Source of the DNA: Desertifilum tharense IPPAS B-1220
GTDB taxonomy: Bacteria; Cyanobacteriota; Cyanobacteriia; Cyanobacteriales; Desertifilaceae
Reading direction: 5' to 3'
Assembly: GCF_001746915.1 (NCBI RefSeq)
Contig: NZ_MJGC01000099.1
Location: 1 to 64,000, forward strand
Length of the DNA stretch: 64,000 bases
Shown: piece by piece, positions 9,044 through 17,620 of the stretch
Numbering within the stretch: position 1 is the stretch's first letter
Layout of the letters: each line of letters begins with the position of its first letter
Translations under genes and position numbers: made by a program
The notes under the pieces: generated by a model
Databases searched by the model: none
Told to the model about the DNA's origin: nothing
The model's input: only the letters and a program-made list of their open reading frames with translations

Positions 9044-9432
9044 AGAGTGCTTATCTGAGTGCTGAGTGTAAAGTGCTGAGTGCTGAGTGGGTTCATGAGT
9101 GCAAAGTTCCAAGTTCCGAGTTCCGAGTGGGAAGAGAGTGCTGAGTGCTAAGTTCCGAGTTCCGAGTTCCGAGTGGGAAGAGAGTGCTGAGTGCTAAGTG
9201 CTGAGTGGGAAAAGAGTGTGGAGTTATTAGAAAACTCCCCTCTTCCCCAACCCCTAACTCCCAATTCCCAATTCCCCTCTTCCCCAACTCCTAACTCCCA
9301 ACTCCCCTCTTCCCCAACTCCTAACTCCCAACTCCCCTCTTCCCCAACCCCTAACTCCCAATTCCCAACTCCCCTCTTCCCCAACTCCTAACTCCCAACT
9401 CCCAACTCCCCTCTTCCCCACCCTCTTTTCCC
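9044..9432. repeat. Heptanucleotide repeat array B (two-part, inverted relative to A and C)
   Basis: 9044-9215 holds GAGTGCT, TCCGAGT and CTGAGTG words (complements of ACTCAGC and ACTCGGA heptamers). 9237-9432 holds AACTCCC/AACTCCT heptamers in roughly 30-nt cassettes, each separated by CTCTTCCCC. The whole array is the reverse-complement arrangement of arrays A and C. Open frames across it encode only repeating Gly-Val-Gly-Glu-Glu peptides and are not genes. Confidence 0.85.
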
Positions 9433-9439
9433 AATACTC

Positions 9440-10753
9440 ATGAGAATCCTATTCCTACATCCCAACTTTCCGGCGCAATTTCGCCACTTGGCTACCGCCT
9501 TTGGTAGCGATCCCAAAAATCAGGTTGTCTTTGCGACCAAAAACGAACGGCCTGAATGGGTGATTCCTGGCGTGCAAAAGGTCGTCTATACCCCCAGTCG
9601 AGAACCCAGGGCTGAAACGCATCATTACGTTCGTACCCTAGAAAGTGCAGTATTGCAGGGTCAAGCTGTTTATCGCGTCGCCGAACAACTCCGATCGATG
9701 GGATTTGTCCCCGATATCATTTATGGTCATTCGGGTTGGGGCCCCACCTTGTTTATGAAGGAAGTGTTCCCCGATGCGCCATTGATGTGTTACTTCGAGT
9801 GGTTCTATCATGCACGCGGGGCTGATGCGGACTTCGATCCCAGCGATCCCCTAACGGCGGATGACCTCTGTCGCATCCGGGTGAAAAACTCCCCGATCCT
9901 GCAAGACCTCTATACCTGCGACTGGGGAGTCTCGCCGACGCAGTGGCAGCGATCGCAATTTCCCCCCGAATTCCAAAGCAAAATCTCTGTCCTGCACGAT
10001 GGCGTCGATACTAACTATTTTAAGCCCGAACCCGGTGCTAAACTGATTCTCCCCAGTTACGAAAATCGTCCGCCCCTGGATTTGTCAGGAGTTGATGAGA
10101 TTGTCACCTACGTCGCGCGGGGTATGGAACCCTATCGCGGCTTCCCCCAATTTATCGAATCCCTCGCCTATCTCCTCGAACGCCGTCCCAATTGTCACGT
10201 CGTCGTCGTCGGTTCAGAACGGGTTTGCTATGGAAAAACCCTCCCCGACGGCAAATCCTACAAGCAGCAAATGCTAGAACAGGTGAAGCTAGACCTATCG
10301 CGCGTGCATTTCGTTGGGTCTTTACCTTATGGGATGTATCTGAAAGTGATTCAAGCCTCTTCTGCCCATATCTACCTGACTCGACCCTTCGTCCTCTCCT
10401 GGTCGATGATTGAGTCCATGTCCACCGGCTGTCTCATTGTCGGTTCCGATACAGCCCCCGTCCGCGAAGTCATCCAAGACGGCGTTAACGGCTTACTGGT
10501 AGACTTTTTCTCGCCTAAAGAAATCGCCAACCGCGTCTGTGAAGTGTTAGACCATCCCACAAAAATGGCTCACGTCCGCGCCAAAGCCAGAGAAACCGCC
10601 CTAGAACGCTACGATCTGCAAAAGCTCCTACCCAAGCATATGCAACTGATGCAGGATATTGCCTCCGGCAACCCTCCCACCCAAACCCCAAAGGAAAACG
10701 GGAAAGCCACTAGCAGCAAGAAAAAATCAAGTAAAGGCTTTGCCTTGAAATAA
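9440..10753 (+). CDS. Glycosyltransferase family 4
   Basis: 437 residues, GT-B fold. The N-terminus MRILFLHPNFPAQFRHLA is the nucleotide-binding start of many cyanobacterial GT4 proteins. The C-terminal sugar-nucleotide site lies around SWSMIESMSTGCLIVGSD, followed by PVREVI. The C-terminal tail (about 405-437) is Lys/Ser-rich and probably disordered. Acceptor unknown; likely surface polysaccharide synthesis. The ATG directly follows the pyrimidine-rich repeat array B, and no Shine-Dalgarno is visible within 20 nt. It is separate from the other GT4 gene at 316 and not closely similar to it. Confidence 0.88.
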   Translation: MRILFLHPNFPAQFRHLATAFGSDPKNQVVFATKNERPEWVIPGVQKVVYTPSREPRAETHHYVRTLESAVLQGQAVYRVAEQLRSMGFVPDIIYGHSGWGPTLFMKEVFPDAPLMCYFEWFYHARGADADFDPSDPLTADDLCRIRVKNSPILQDLYTCDWGVSPTQWQRSQFPPEFQSKISVLHDGVDTNYFKPEPGAKLILPSYENRPPLDLSGVDEIVTYVARGMEPYRGFPQFIESLAYLLERRPNCHVVVVGSERVCYGKTLPDGKSYKQQMLEQVKLDLSRVHFVGSLPYGMYLKVIQASSAHIYLTRPFVLSWSMIESMSTGCLIVGSDTAPVREVIQDGVNGLLVDFFSPKEIANRVCEVLDHPTKMAHVRAKARETALERYDLQKLLPKHMQLMQDIASGNPPTQTPKENGKATSSKKKSSKGFALK

Positions 10754-11200
10754 AGTTTTGATAAAAACCGGCAGTTTCTTCAGGGTACAACTCCCTTCTG
10801 CCTGAAGAGTGCTGCATAATTTTCCTAGCCTTGCCCTAATGCTCTTCTAGTAGGTTTTTCCTGAGTCAAGCTCGTCAATCCCTTGACTGAAACCCCGCAG
10901 TATTGCTAGAACCATTGAAACTTTAAGGAAATTTAGCAGTCATACGGGGAATAGAGGAGGTATTTTTCCGAACCATGATGCTATGATAGGCTCTGGAAAA
11001 ATCTAGTCGGCTCCCAGCTTGGGACAACGCGAAGGGTAAAAATTTGATGCGACAGCATTGTTAATTATACCCGCCGACAGAAAGATCGATTCGCGGCTCA
11101 TACAATCTCATCTCAGCGCTTAAGCTAGGGTGAGTTGTGAAACAACTAATTATGCGTCTCTGAACGAGTTGCACTGAACTTCGAGAGAGTGGAGTGAACA
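10754..11200. other. Intergenic region before the RTX gene
   Basis: 447 bp without a gene. Besides the three-helix element, it holds an imperfect inverted repeat with CCCCG/CGGGG outer arms (about 10893-10949) and a small perfect hairpin AGTTGT-GAA-ACAACT (11133-11147) close to the RTX start. The promoter position is not evident. Confidence 0.6.
11006..11078 (+). ncRNA. Candidate structured RNA element in the RTX gene leader
   Basis: A compact three-helix fold can be drawn by eye. P1 is GTCGGC (11006-11011) with GCCGAC (11073-11078). P2 is TCCCA-GCT-TGGGA (11012-11024). P3 is GGGTA (11034-11038) with TACCC (11068-11072), capped by TGATGC-GACA-GCATTG (11045-11060, including two G-U pairs). 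P1, P2 and P3 meet at a junction with the single-stranded segment CAACGCGAA (11025-11033). The element lies 122 nt upstream of the RTX start codon. It matches no riboswitch or ribozyme I can recognise. Transcription is assumed from position, not shown. Confidence 0.45.
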
Positions 11201-12952
11201 ATGAGTACGATTCCAACATCAACCGGAAGAATAATTCTTGGAACTGCAAATGCTGACGCCCTGCAATTGCCCACAGGCGGGCTGGGTTTAGATACCCTGT
11301 TTGGCGTCCAAGGCGACGATACCCTGACAGCAGGGATTGGCTCCCGTGGCTTTATCTTTGGTGGCAGAGGGAATGATTCTTTAGCAGCCGGAATTGGCAC
11401 AACATCCGGTAGTGTATTTTTCTTTGGCGACCAGGGTGACGATACCATCACAGGTGCGGGTATTGGTGTTGAAGGTCTGTTTGCCAATGGCGGCCCCGGT
11501 GACGATAGTATTTATGGGAGCATTGGCAGAGACTTTCTCTACGGTGGCAAAGATAATGACACGATCGTTGGTAACGATGGTCAAGATGTCATCTTTGGCG
11601 ATAATGGGGATGACCTCATTATTGGGGGTCGGCTAACAGGTCCGTTAGATACTGCGGGTAATATTCTTTACGGCAACCAAGGTGACGACACGATCTACGG
11701 TTCTGCTGGAAATGACTCAATCTTTGGCGGCAAGGATGACGACATGATTAATGTCGATCCGGCGCTACTGGGTCAGGCTTTTGTCGGTGTTGTTCAAGTC
11801 GGTCATGTTGGCGGGAACAACGTTATTCGCGGCGACCAAGGAAACGATACCATCGGTTGGAGAGCTTCTACCGGAAATAACATCTACGATGGTGGCGAAG
11901 GCGATGACAGCCTAGTGGGTGGCATTGGTGGGAGAGCGACAACAGCAAATACCGATGGGACAATTAATACCAATGTATTTACAGATCGGCTAACAACTAC
12001 TCCTCCTGGTGGTACAACTCCTCTGACTTCAGGTAACGATTCTCTGTATGGTGGCGTTGGCAATGATATCCTCAGAGGCAGTGGTGGTAACAACACCCTG
12101 AATGGCGGTGCTGGTAATGACTCCCTCTACAGCGGTCTTGATCGTGACACCCTGATTGGTGGTGAGGGCACAGACCGCTTTGCGTATGAGCGTGATGTCA
12201 TTCGCTATAACTCTAGTGCTCGAGATAATTTAGGCGCTCCTATTACTGCACAAGTAACAGTTGCAAATCGGATTACCCGAGCCGATCGAATCACAGATTT
12301 TAACGCAGCTACAACTCAAGGTGACTTAATCCAAATCCAGGCTTTCACGGCACCAGCAGCTGACGGACTTCCAGCAGTTACTGTACGTAACACATTCTCT
12401 GGGTTCGATCGGAATGCTTCAGGAGCGTTAATTCGTGAGATTTCATCCACTCAGTTAACTGGATTACCAACCGTTCTTCCTGGGGCAACTACAGAACAAT
12501 TCTTTGGTGCGGGTGCTGCAACGGGTGACACTGGAACAGCATTTGAAGGGAACCCCTTTGCAACCCCTCAGCAACAAATATTAGCACGGCAACAACTTCA
12601 GAATGCAGTTCGAGGAACTGTCAGAGCGCAACAATTAACAACGGCTGACCAGATTACCAGTTTTGGTTTAGCTGCGGCTAATGCTGATATAATACCAGGT
12701 AGTATCGTAATCTACATCGAACAAGATTTTCGCTTACTTGCTGGACCGGATAATGCTCAAACAGCTCTTGGAACAATTGGAGGATTAAGTACCTTCACCT
12801 TCAGTGAGAACACTCTCTTTGGTTTATCAGCTGGTGATACCGTTCTGGCTGTACTAACACCTCCTTCTGGTGCTGGGGTTACTCAGGCGCAAATTACCCA
12901 GTTTACAGATCAATTTGTATCTCGTGGCGCTGGTAACTTTGCATTTGTTTAG
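11201..12952 (+). CDS. RTX (hemolysin-type calcium-binding repeat) secreted protein
   Basis: 583 residues. About residues 25-325 contain many glycine/aspartate nonapeptides of GGxGxDxhx type (for example FGGRGNDSL, YGGKDNDTI, GGEGDDSL, NGGAGNDSL) that form a Ca2+-binding parallel beta-roll. The C-terminal 250 residues are non-repeat, start with a DRITDF-type motif common after RTX blocks, and have no recognisable catalytic site. There is no Sec signal peptide, as expected for type I secretion with a C-terminal signal. Probably extracellular or S-layer-like. A Shine-Dalgarno-like GTGGAG precedes the ATG. It is monocistronic, with tandem hairpins after the stop. Confidence 0.88.
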   Translation: MSTIPTSTGRIILGTANADALQLPTGGLGLDTLFGVQGDDTLTAGIGSRGFIFGGRGNDSLAAGIGTTSGSVFFFGDQGDDTITGAGIGVEGLFANGGPGDDSIYGSIGRDFLYGGKDNDTIVGNDGQDVIFGDNGDDLIIGGRLTGPLDTAGNILYGNQGDDTIYGSAGNDSIFGGKDDDMINVDPALLGQAFVGVVQVGHVGGNNVIRGDQGNDTIGWRASTGNNIYDGGEGDDSLVGGIGGRATTANTDGTINTNVFTDRLTTTPPGGTTPLTSGNDSLYGGVGNDILRGSGGNNTLNGGAGNDSLYSGLDRDTLIGGEGTDRFAYERDVIRYNSSARDNLGAPITAQVTVANRITRADRITDFNAATTQGDLIQIQAFTAPAADGLPAVTVRNTFSGFDRNASGALIREISSTQLTGLPTVLPGATTEQFFGAGAATGDTGTAFEGNPFATPQQQILARQQLQNAVRGTVRAQQLTTADQITSFGLAAANADIIPGSIVIYIEQDFRLLAGPDNAQTALGTIGGLSTFTFSENTLFGLSAGDTVLAVLTPPSGAGVTQAQITQFTDQFVSRGAGNFAFV

Positions 12953-12966
12953 TGAACCCGTAACTC

Positions 12967-13038
12967 GTAGGTAAAGCGCTTTTGCCTTACCTACCTATTC
13001 ACATCAAGCTACAGTCTAGTTGAGGCTGTAGCTTTTTT
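12967..13038 (+). terminator. Tandem hairpins and terminator after the RTX gene
   Basis: First hairpin: GTAGGTAA (12967-12974) with TTACCTAC (12987-12994). Second: AAGCTACAG (13006-13014) with CTGTAGCTT (13026-13034), running into a T-tract to 13038. The second is a canonical rho-independent terminator. Confidence 0.9.
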
Positions 13039-13088
13039 GTGCTTTGGGATAAGTTAGAGTAAATCAAAGGTCGATCGCAAATCTCCCA

Positions 13089-13745
13089 ATGGTACAATTT
13101 GACCCTCAATTCAAGCTTCCTAGCAGCAACGAACTCGCTTGTTCTGACGATACGCCTGTGGATAACGAGAATCAAAACTTCATCCCTAACTTCCTGCTAT
13201 TTCTGTTGGAATTTGTGTGGCCAACTCGTCAAGATTGGTTTTGGGGTGTAGATATGGCAATTTACCACACCACAGGCGCGAGTCCTTTTGTTCCGGTAGT
13301 TCCCGATGGCTTTTTAAGCCTAAGCGTGGAAAAGCGCAAACAAGGGGGTTCGCGGGCGAGTTACGTGGTGTGGGAAGAAGGGAATGTTGTCCCCGCGTTA
13401 ACCTTGGAAGTGGTTTCCCGAACGCCAGGGGGAGAATACCAGGAGAAGATGGCTACCTATGCGCGGTTGGGGGTACTGTACTACGTTATTTATAACCCTG
13501 ATTTTTGGCAGCGCGATGCCCATCAGCCCCTAGAAATTTATCGCCTCATTGAGGGAGAATACCAACTGCAACTCAGCGAACCTTTCTGGATGCCAGAAAT
13601 CGGTTTAGGCATTGGACGTGCTATTACAGAAACAGGTGGACTAAAACGAGAAGTCCTCAGTTGGTTTAATCCGCAAGGCGCAAGATATTTAACCCCAGAA
13701 GAACAGTTAAAACGCTATCAAGAACCCTTTGGAGACGCGTTTTAG
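13089..13745 (+). CDS. Uma2 family (DUF820) putative endonuclease
   Basis: 218 residues. The PD-(D/E)xK-like core is visible: Asp73 in VVPDGF, Glu107 in LTLEVVS and Lys120 in EYQEKMATYARLGV, the order expected for the Uma2/DUF820 family that is greatly expanded in cyanobacteria. Members are predicted nucleases of unknown role. No partner gene or mobile element is adjacent. The ATG follows the RTX terminator by 50 nt. Confidence 0.85.
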   Translation: MVQFDPQFKLPSSNELACSDDTPVDNENQNFIPNFLLFLLEFVWPTRQDWFWGVDMAIYHTTGASPFVPVVPDGFLSLSVEKRKQGGSRASYVVWEEGNVVPALTLEVVSRTPGGEYQEKMATYARLGVLYYVIYNPDFWQRDAHQPLEIYRLIEGEYQLQLSEPFWMPEIGLGIGRAITETGGLKREVLSWFNPQGARYLTPEEQLKRYQEPFGDAF

Positions 13746-13785
13746 TCACCTTCTACGTACCTTCCGAGACATTAGGGGAGGGAAG

Positions 13786-14226
13786 TTAGTGTTGAGTAGA
13801 AAGTTCAACAGGTTCCTTTTGAGAGTCTACCCAATCTTTGTAAGCTCTTTCATCGCCACCAAATGAATCAACCGAAACTTGACGTTCGGGCATGGCATTC
13901 AGAGAAGCATTGATGGGGCTGTACTTACAATAGCAAATCGCAACCAAATCAAACTCGCCCATTGGCATCTCAGGAGTATAGGTTTCAACCCTTGTCACCT
14001 CCCAGTCGCCTTGACGATAGTGCGTGCTGACACCATGTTCTTTGGAATTATGCAGCGCATCAACACGAATAAACTCAGTAGGTCGATATCCGGGTTCTGG
14101 AATAGGTCGATCGGAAGAGTCAAAATATTCAGCTAAGATCCGAGTTAAAGCTTGAGTATGTTGTAGTTTCCGTTCCTTCCAATCGGGTTCGCGTTTCTCA
14201 GCCCGAAAGATAATATACTTACGCAT
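13786..14226 (-). CDS. Hypothetical protein, coupled to the upstream small gene
   Basis: 146 residues from the ATG at 14226 (MRKYIIFRAEKREPDW). The frame is open further upstream, but this start overlaps the stop of the preceding gene as ATGCGTAA, a typical translational coupling. The protein is soluble with mixed alpha/beta character, including RVDALHNSKEHGVSTHYRQGDW and a cysteine pair in AICYCKYSP. No family recognised. Transcribed with the 72-residue gene upstream and read convergently toward the Uma2 gene. Confidence 0.65.
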   Translation of the reverse strand: MRKYIIFRAEKREPDWKERKLQHTQALTRILAEYFDSSDRPIPEPGYRPTEFIRVDALHNSKEHGVSTHYRQGDWEVTRVETYTPEMPMGEFDLVAICYCKYSPINASLNAMPERQVSVDSFGGDERAYKDWVDSQKEPVELSTQH

Positions 14227-14437
14227 TTTTGCCTTCCTCCCGATCGGTGTCATAGTAGGATTGTGGAAACTCAGTCTGACCTGCAAATACGCAATCAACC
14301 TCAAGAATGGGATCGTTAGTCTCTTCAATTCTCACAAGATTCCACCCATATTTGCGTTCCATTTCTTCGCAGCATCCTTCATCCACTGCGGCATGACGAG
14401 ATACATTTTCTCCTTCATCGTATCTGGCCTTTGGCAT
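14219..14437 (-). CDS. Small acidic hypothetical protein
   Basis: 72 residues, acidic, starting MPKARYDEGENVSRHAAVDE. It has a central ETNDPILEVDCVFAGQTEF segment and no membrane segment. No family recognised. It overlaps the downstream gene by 8 nt, so the two are probably made in fixed proportion. The size order (small acidic upstream, larger downstream) resembles toxin-antitoxin pairs, but no toxin or DNA-binding motif is visible, so I do not call it one. Confidence 0.6.
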   Translation of the reverse strand: MPKARYDEGENVSRHAAVDEGCCEEMERKYGWNLVRIEETNDPILEVDCVFAGQTEFPQSYYDTDREEGKNA

Positions 14438-14464
14438 ACTGTAATTCCATCCAGCTTGTCGTCG

Positions 14465-17044
14465 TTAGCTAACCACAAAATTAACCAGGTTTCTATCGGG
14501 AACCACGATAACTTTTCTTACGGTTTTTCCTTCTAGATAGCGTTGACCAATTTCGGATTCGCGGGCGTATTTTTCCATTGCTTCCCGGTCGGCATCGGCT
14601 GGGATGATAATGGTACCGCGCGTTTTACCTAGGATTTGAATCACTAGGGTAATCTCATCGACGACTAAGGCTTTTTCATCCACTTGCGGCCAATTTTGTT
14701 GGTGAATAGATTGGCGATTTCCTAATAGTTGCCACAACTCCTCGGTGATGTGAGGGGCAAAAGGGGCCATCAGGAGAATGAGGGTTTGAATGCCTTCCGC
14801 GTAAACTGGGGAATCTTTGCACTCGGCGTCGGTTAAAGCATTACTCAGCTTCATTAACTCAGAGACGGCTGTATTTAATTGATAGTCGCCTTCTAAGTCG
14901 TCGGTAATTTCCTTAATGGCGGTGTGGGTGGCGCGTCTTAGGTCTTTTTCGGGTTTGGAGAGTTGACCGTTTTTCGTGGTTTTCTTCGCAGAAGCAGGAC
15001 TATTGGCAAAATCGGTGACTAAACGCCAAACGCGATTTAAGAAGCGAAATTGTCCTTCAGCATCAGCATCATCCCACTCTAAATCCTTTTCGGGCGGCGC
15101 TTTGAAGAGGATAAACATTCGGGCGGTATCTGCACCATATTTGTTAATCACTTCCTGGGGAGCCACGCCGTTATATTTAGATTTAGACATAGTTTGGTAG
15201 GAAACCTTTAAGGGTTCTCCGGTTTCCGGGTCGCGCGGATCGTTGGGATTTACTAAGGCGTTGGGGATATATTTATCCTTACCGGACTTATTGGGGTTTT
15301 CGTAGGTTAGCCCCTGTACCATCCCTTGGGTTAAAAGGCGTTGGAAAGGTTCGTCGAAAGTGAGTAGATTGCGATCGCGCAAAACCTTCGTAAAAAAGCG
15401 AGAATACAGTAGGTGCAAAATCGCGTGTTCGATTCCACCCACATATTGATCCACAGGCATCCAGTCATTCGTCTTCGCCGGATCGAAAACCTGACCCTCA
15501 TTTCTGGCATCCGGGTAGCGCAGGAAATACCACGAAGAATCGATGAACGTATCCATTGTATCGGTTTCCCGCTTTGCAGGCGTGCCGCAACTCGGACAAG
15601 GGACATTCACCCAATCTTCTAATCTCGCTAACGGAGAAGCGCCCTTACCCGTAAACTCCACATCCTCCGGTAAGGTTACAGGCAAATCTGCATCGGGAAC
15701 CGGAACCGCGCCACAGTTGGGACAGTGGATAATCGGGATAGGCGCGCCCCAATACCGCTGGCGAGAAATTAACCAATCTCTGAGGCGATACTGAATTCTG
15801 GCTTTACCCAGTTTATTCTTCTCGGCATAGTCAATAACCGCTTGTTTCCCCTCCGTGGAAATCATGCCATTAAACTCCTCAGAGTTGACCATTACCCCCG
15901 GATCGGTGTAAGCCTCTTTAATGGGTGCATTGGTATTGTCCGCATCATCGCGAACAATCACCCGCTTAATCGGTAACTGGTTCTTTGTCGCGAACTCAAA
16001 ATCGCGAGTATCGTGGGCGGGAACGCCCATCACCGCGCCCGTACCATATTCATACAACACATAGTCGGCAATCCAAATGGGAATTTCTTCCCCAGTAAAC
16101 GGGTTAATCGCTTTCCCGCCTGTGGGAATCCCCCGTTTCGGCTTATCGTCTGCCGTGCGTTCCAGTTCGCTTTCCCCGCTCACCTCGGCGATAAATGCCT
16201 CTACAACCGCTTTTTGGTCGGAAGCGGTCACTTTCGGCGTTAAGGGGTGTTCGGGAGCCAATACGACGTAGGTAACGCCATAAACGGTGTCGGGACGGGT
16301 GGTAAAGACGCCAATTTTTTCATCTAATCCCACAATCGGAAATTCTAAATACGCGCCCGTTGATTTACCAATCCAGTTGGCTTGCATCAGCTTAACCCGC
16401 TCTGGCCAACCGGAAAGTTTATCTAAATCGTTGAGCAATTGTTCGGCGTAGTCGGTAATTTTGAGAAACCACTGTTTCAGCAGCTTGCGTTCTACTTTCG
16501 CCCCAGAACGCCAGGAACGCCCCTCGCTGTCTACTTGTTCGTTGGCGAGTACCGTTTGGTCTACGGGGTCCCAATTCACGGCGGCTTCCCTCTGATAGGC
16601 TAACCCGGCTTGGAACATTTGCAGGAAAATCCACTGCGTCCACTTGTAATAGTCGGGGGAACAGGTGGCGACTTCGCAATCCCAATCGTAGGATAAGCCT
16701 AACCGCTTGAGTTCAGACTTCATCTGCGCGATGTTGGCGTAAGTCCATTTGGCGGGATGGGTATTATTTTTAATAGCAGCATTTTCGGCGGGTAAGCCAA
16801 AGGCATCCCACCCCATCGGATGTAAAACGCGGTATCCTTGCATCCGATGAACTCTGGCGATCGCATCCGTGATGGTATAGTTACGGACGTGACCCATGTG
16901 CAGGTTGCCCGATGGATAGGGAAACATTGACAGGGCATAGAATTTAGGTTTGTCTGTCTGTGTCGGGGTCGTATCTACGCCTTGTTCGCCCCATGTTTTT
17001 TGCCACTTCTCTTCAATTTCTATGGGGTTGTACCGGGTTTCCAC
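14465..17044 (-). CDS. leuS: Leucine-tRNA ligase
   Basis: 859 residues, normal bacterial LeuRS length. Class I signature HMGH (49-52) lies after ALSMFPYPSGN, the CP1 editing domain contains the GTGAVMGVPAHDTRDF segment, and the KMSKS loop reads T618-M619-S620-K621-S622, with Thr replacing the first Lys. Zinc-type cysteines are present in CPNCGAVPVPD and CPSCGTP. The C-terminal anticodon-binding and LeuRS-specific domains are complete. It charges tRNA-Leu in the cytosol. It is divergent from hflX across repeat array C, and the upstream 50 bp must hold its promoter. Confidence 0.97.
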   Translation of the reverse strand: METRYNPIEIEEKWQKTWGEQGVDTTPTQTDKPKFYALSMFPYPSGNLHMGHVRNYTITDAIARVHRMQGYRVLHPMGWDAFGLPAENAAIKNNTHPAKWTYANIAQMKSELKRLGLSYDWDCEVATCSPDYYKWTQWIFLQMFQAGLAYQREAAVNWDPVDQTVLANEQVDSEGRSWRSGAKVERKLLKQWFLKITDYAEQLLNDLDKLSGWPERVKLMQANWIGKSTGAYLEFPIVGLDEKIGVFTTRPDTVYGVTYVVLAPEHPLTPKVTASDQKAVVEAFIAEVSGESELERTADDKPKRGIPTGGKAINPFTGEEIPIWIADYVLYEYGTGAVMGVPAHDTRDFEFATKNQLPIKRVIVRDDADNTNAPIKEAYTDPGVMVNSEEFNGMISTEGKQAVIDYAEKNKLGKARIQYRLRDWLISRQRYWGAPIPIIHCPNCGAVPVPDADLPVTLPEDVEFTGKGASPLARLEDWVNVPCPSCGTPAKRETDTMDTFIDSSWYFLRYPDARNEGQVFDPAKTNDWMPVDQYVGGIEHAILHLLYSRFFTKVLRDRNLLTFDEPFQRLLTQGMVQGLTYENPNKSGKDKYIPNALVNPNDPRDPETGEPLKVSYQTMSKSKYNGVAPQEVINKYGADTARMFILFKAPPEKDLEWDDADAEGQFRFLNRVWRLVTDFANSPASAKKTTKNGQLSKPEKDLRRATHTAIKEITDDLEGDYQLNTAVSELMKLSNALTDAECKDSPVYAEGIQTLILLMAPFAPHITEELWQLLGNRQSIHQQNWPQVDEKALVVDEITLVIQILGKTRGTIIIPADADREAMEKYARESEIGQRYLEGKTVRKVIVVPDRNLVNFVVS

Positions 17045-17100
17045 AAATCAAGCTCCTGCGTTTGGGTCAGTTGATCAATTTTGGCACAATGTTGGAGTGA

Positions 17101-17597
17101 AGAGGATGGGGGAAGAAGGGAGTTAGGAGTTGGGAGTTAGGGGTTGGGGAAGAAGGGAGTTAGGAGTTGGGAGTTAGGGGTTGGGGAAGAAGGGAGTTAG
17201 GGGTTGGGGAAGAAGGGAGTTAGGAGTTGGGAGTTAGGGGTTGGGGAAGAAGAGATAGAAAAACTTGATAACTATCAACTCAGCACTCTCTTCCCCCCAT
17301 CCCCCCATCCCCCCACCCTCTTCCCCACTCAGCACTCAGCACTTTCCACACTGCTTCGCAGAAGCTAGCGCAACAGCACTCTCTTCCCCCCACCTCCCCA
17401 TCCCCCCATCCTCTTCCCCACTCAGCACTCAGCACTTTCCACACTGCTTCGCAGAAGCTAGCGCAACAGCACTCTTTTCCCCACTGGGAACTCGGAACTC
17501 GGAACTTTGCACTCTTTCCCCCACTCAGCACTCAGCACTTTACACTCAGCACTCAGAAACCCACTCGGAACTCGGAACTCGGAACTTTGCACTCCTT
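17101..17597. repeat. Heptanucleotide repeat array C (two-part)
   Basis: 17101-17250 is G-rich on the + strand (GGGAGTTAGGAGTTGGGAGT words joined by TAGGGGTTGGGGAAGAAG). From 17277 the strand switches to ACTCAGC heptamers, then ACTCGGA heptamers, with ACTTTGC/ACTTTAC variants. An extra unit containing CTGCTTCGCAGAAGCTAGCG occurs twice (about 17351 and 17442) within a larger ~95-nt duplication. It fills the leuS-hflX divergent intergenic region. No gene is visible in it; a 113-codon open frame is repeat-derived. Confidence 0.88.
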
Positions 17598-17620
17598 CTA
17601 AAATAGACCTATAGAGGTGA

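Noticed and set aside
9148..9391. Open frames on both strands coding GVGEEGSWEL or Pro/Ser-rich repeat peptides
   Set aside because: They are translations of the heptamer array B cassettes; no ribosome site and no non-repeat sequence.
11006..11078. Known c-di-GMP riboswitch or HDV-like ribozyme in the RTX leader
   Set aside because: Some word similarity (GGGACAACGC), but the conserved cores and helix order do not match either class by eye.
13786..14437. Toxin-antitoxin pair
   Set aside because: Overlap and sizes fit, but no toxin, RNase or DNA-binding motif can be seen in either protein.
17265..17606. 113- and 83-codon frames between leuS and hflX
   Set aside because: Entirely repeat array C sequence; low complexity and repeated internally.
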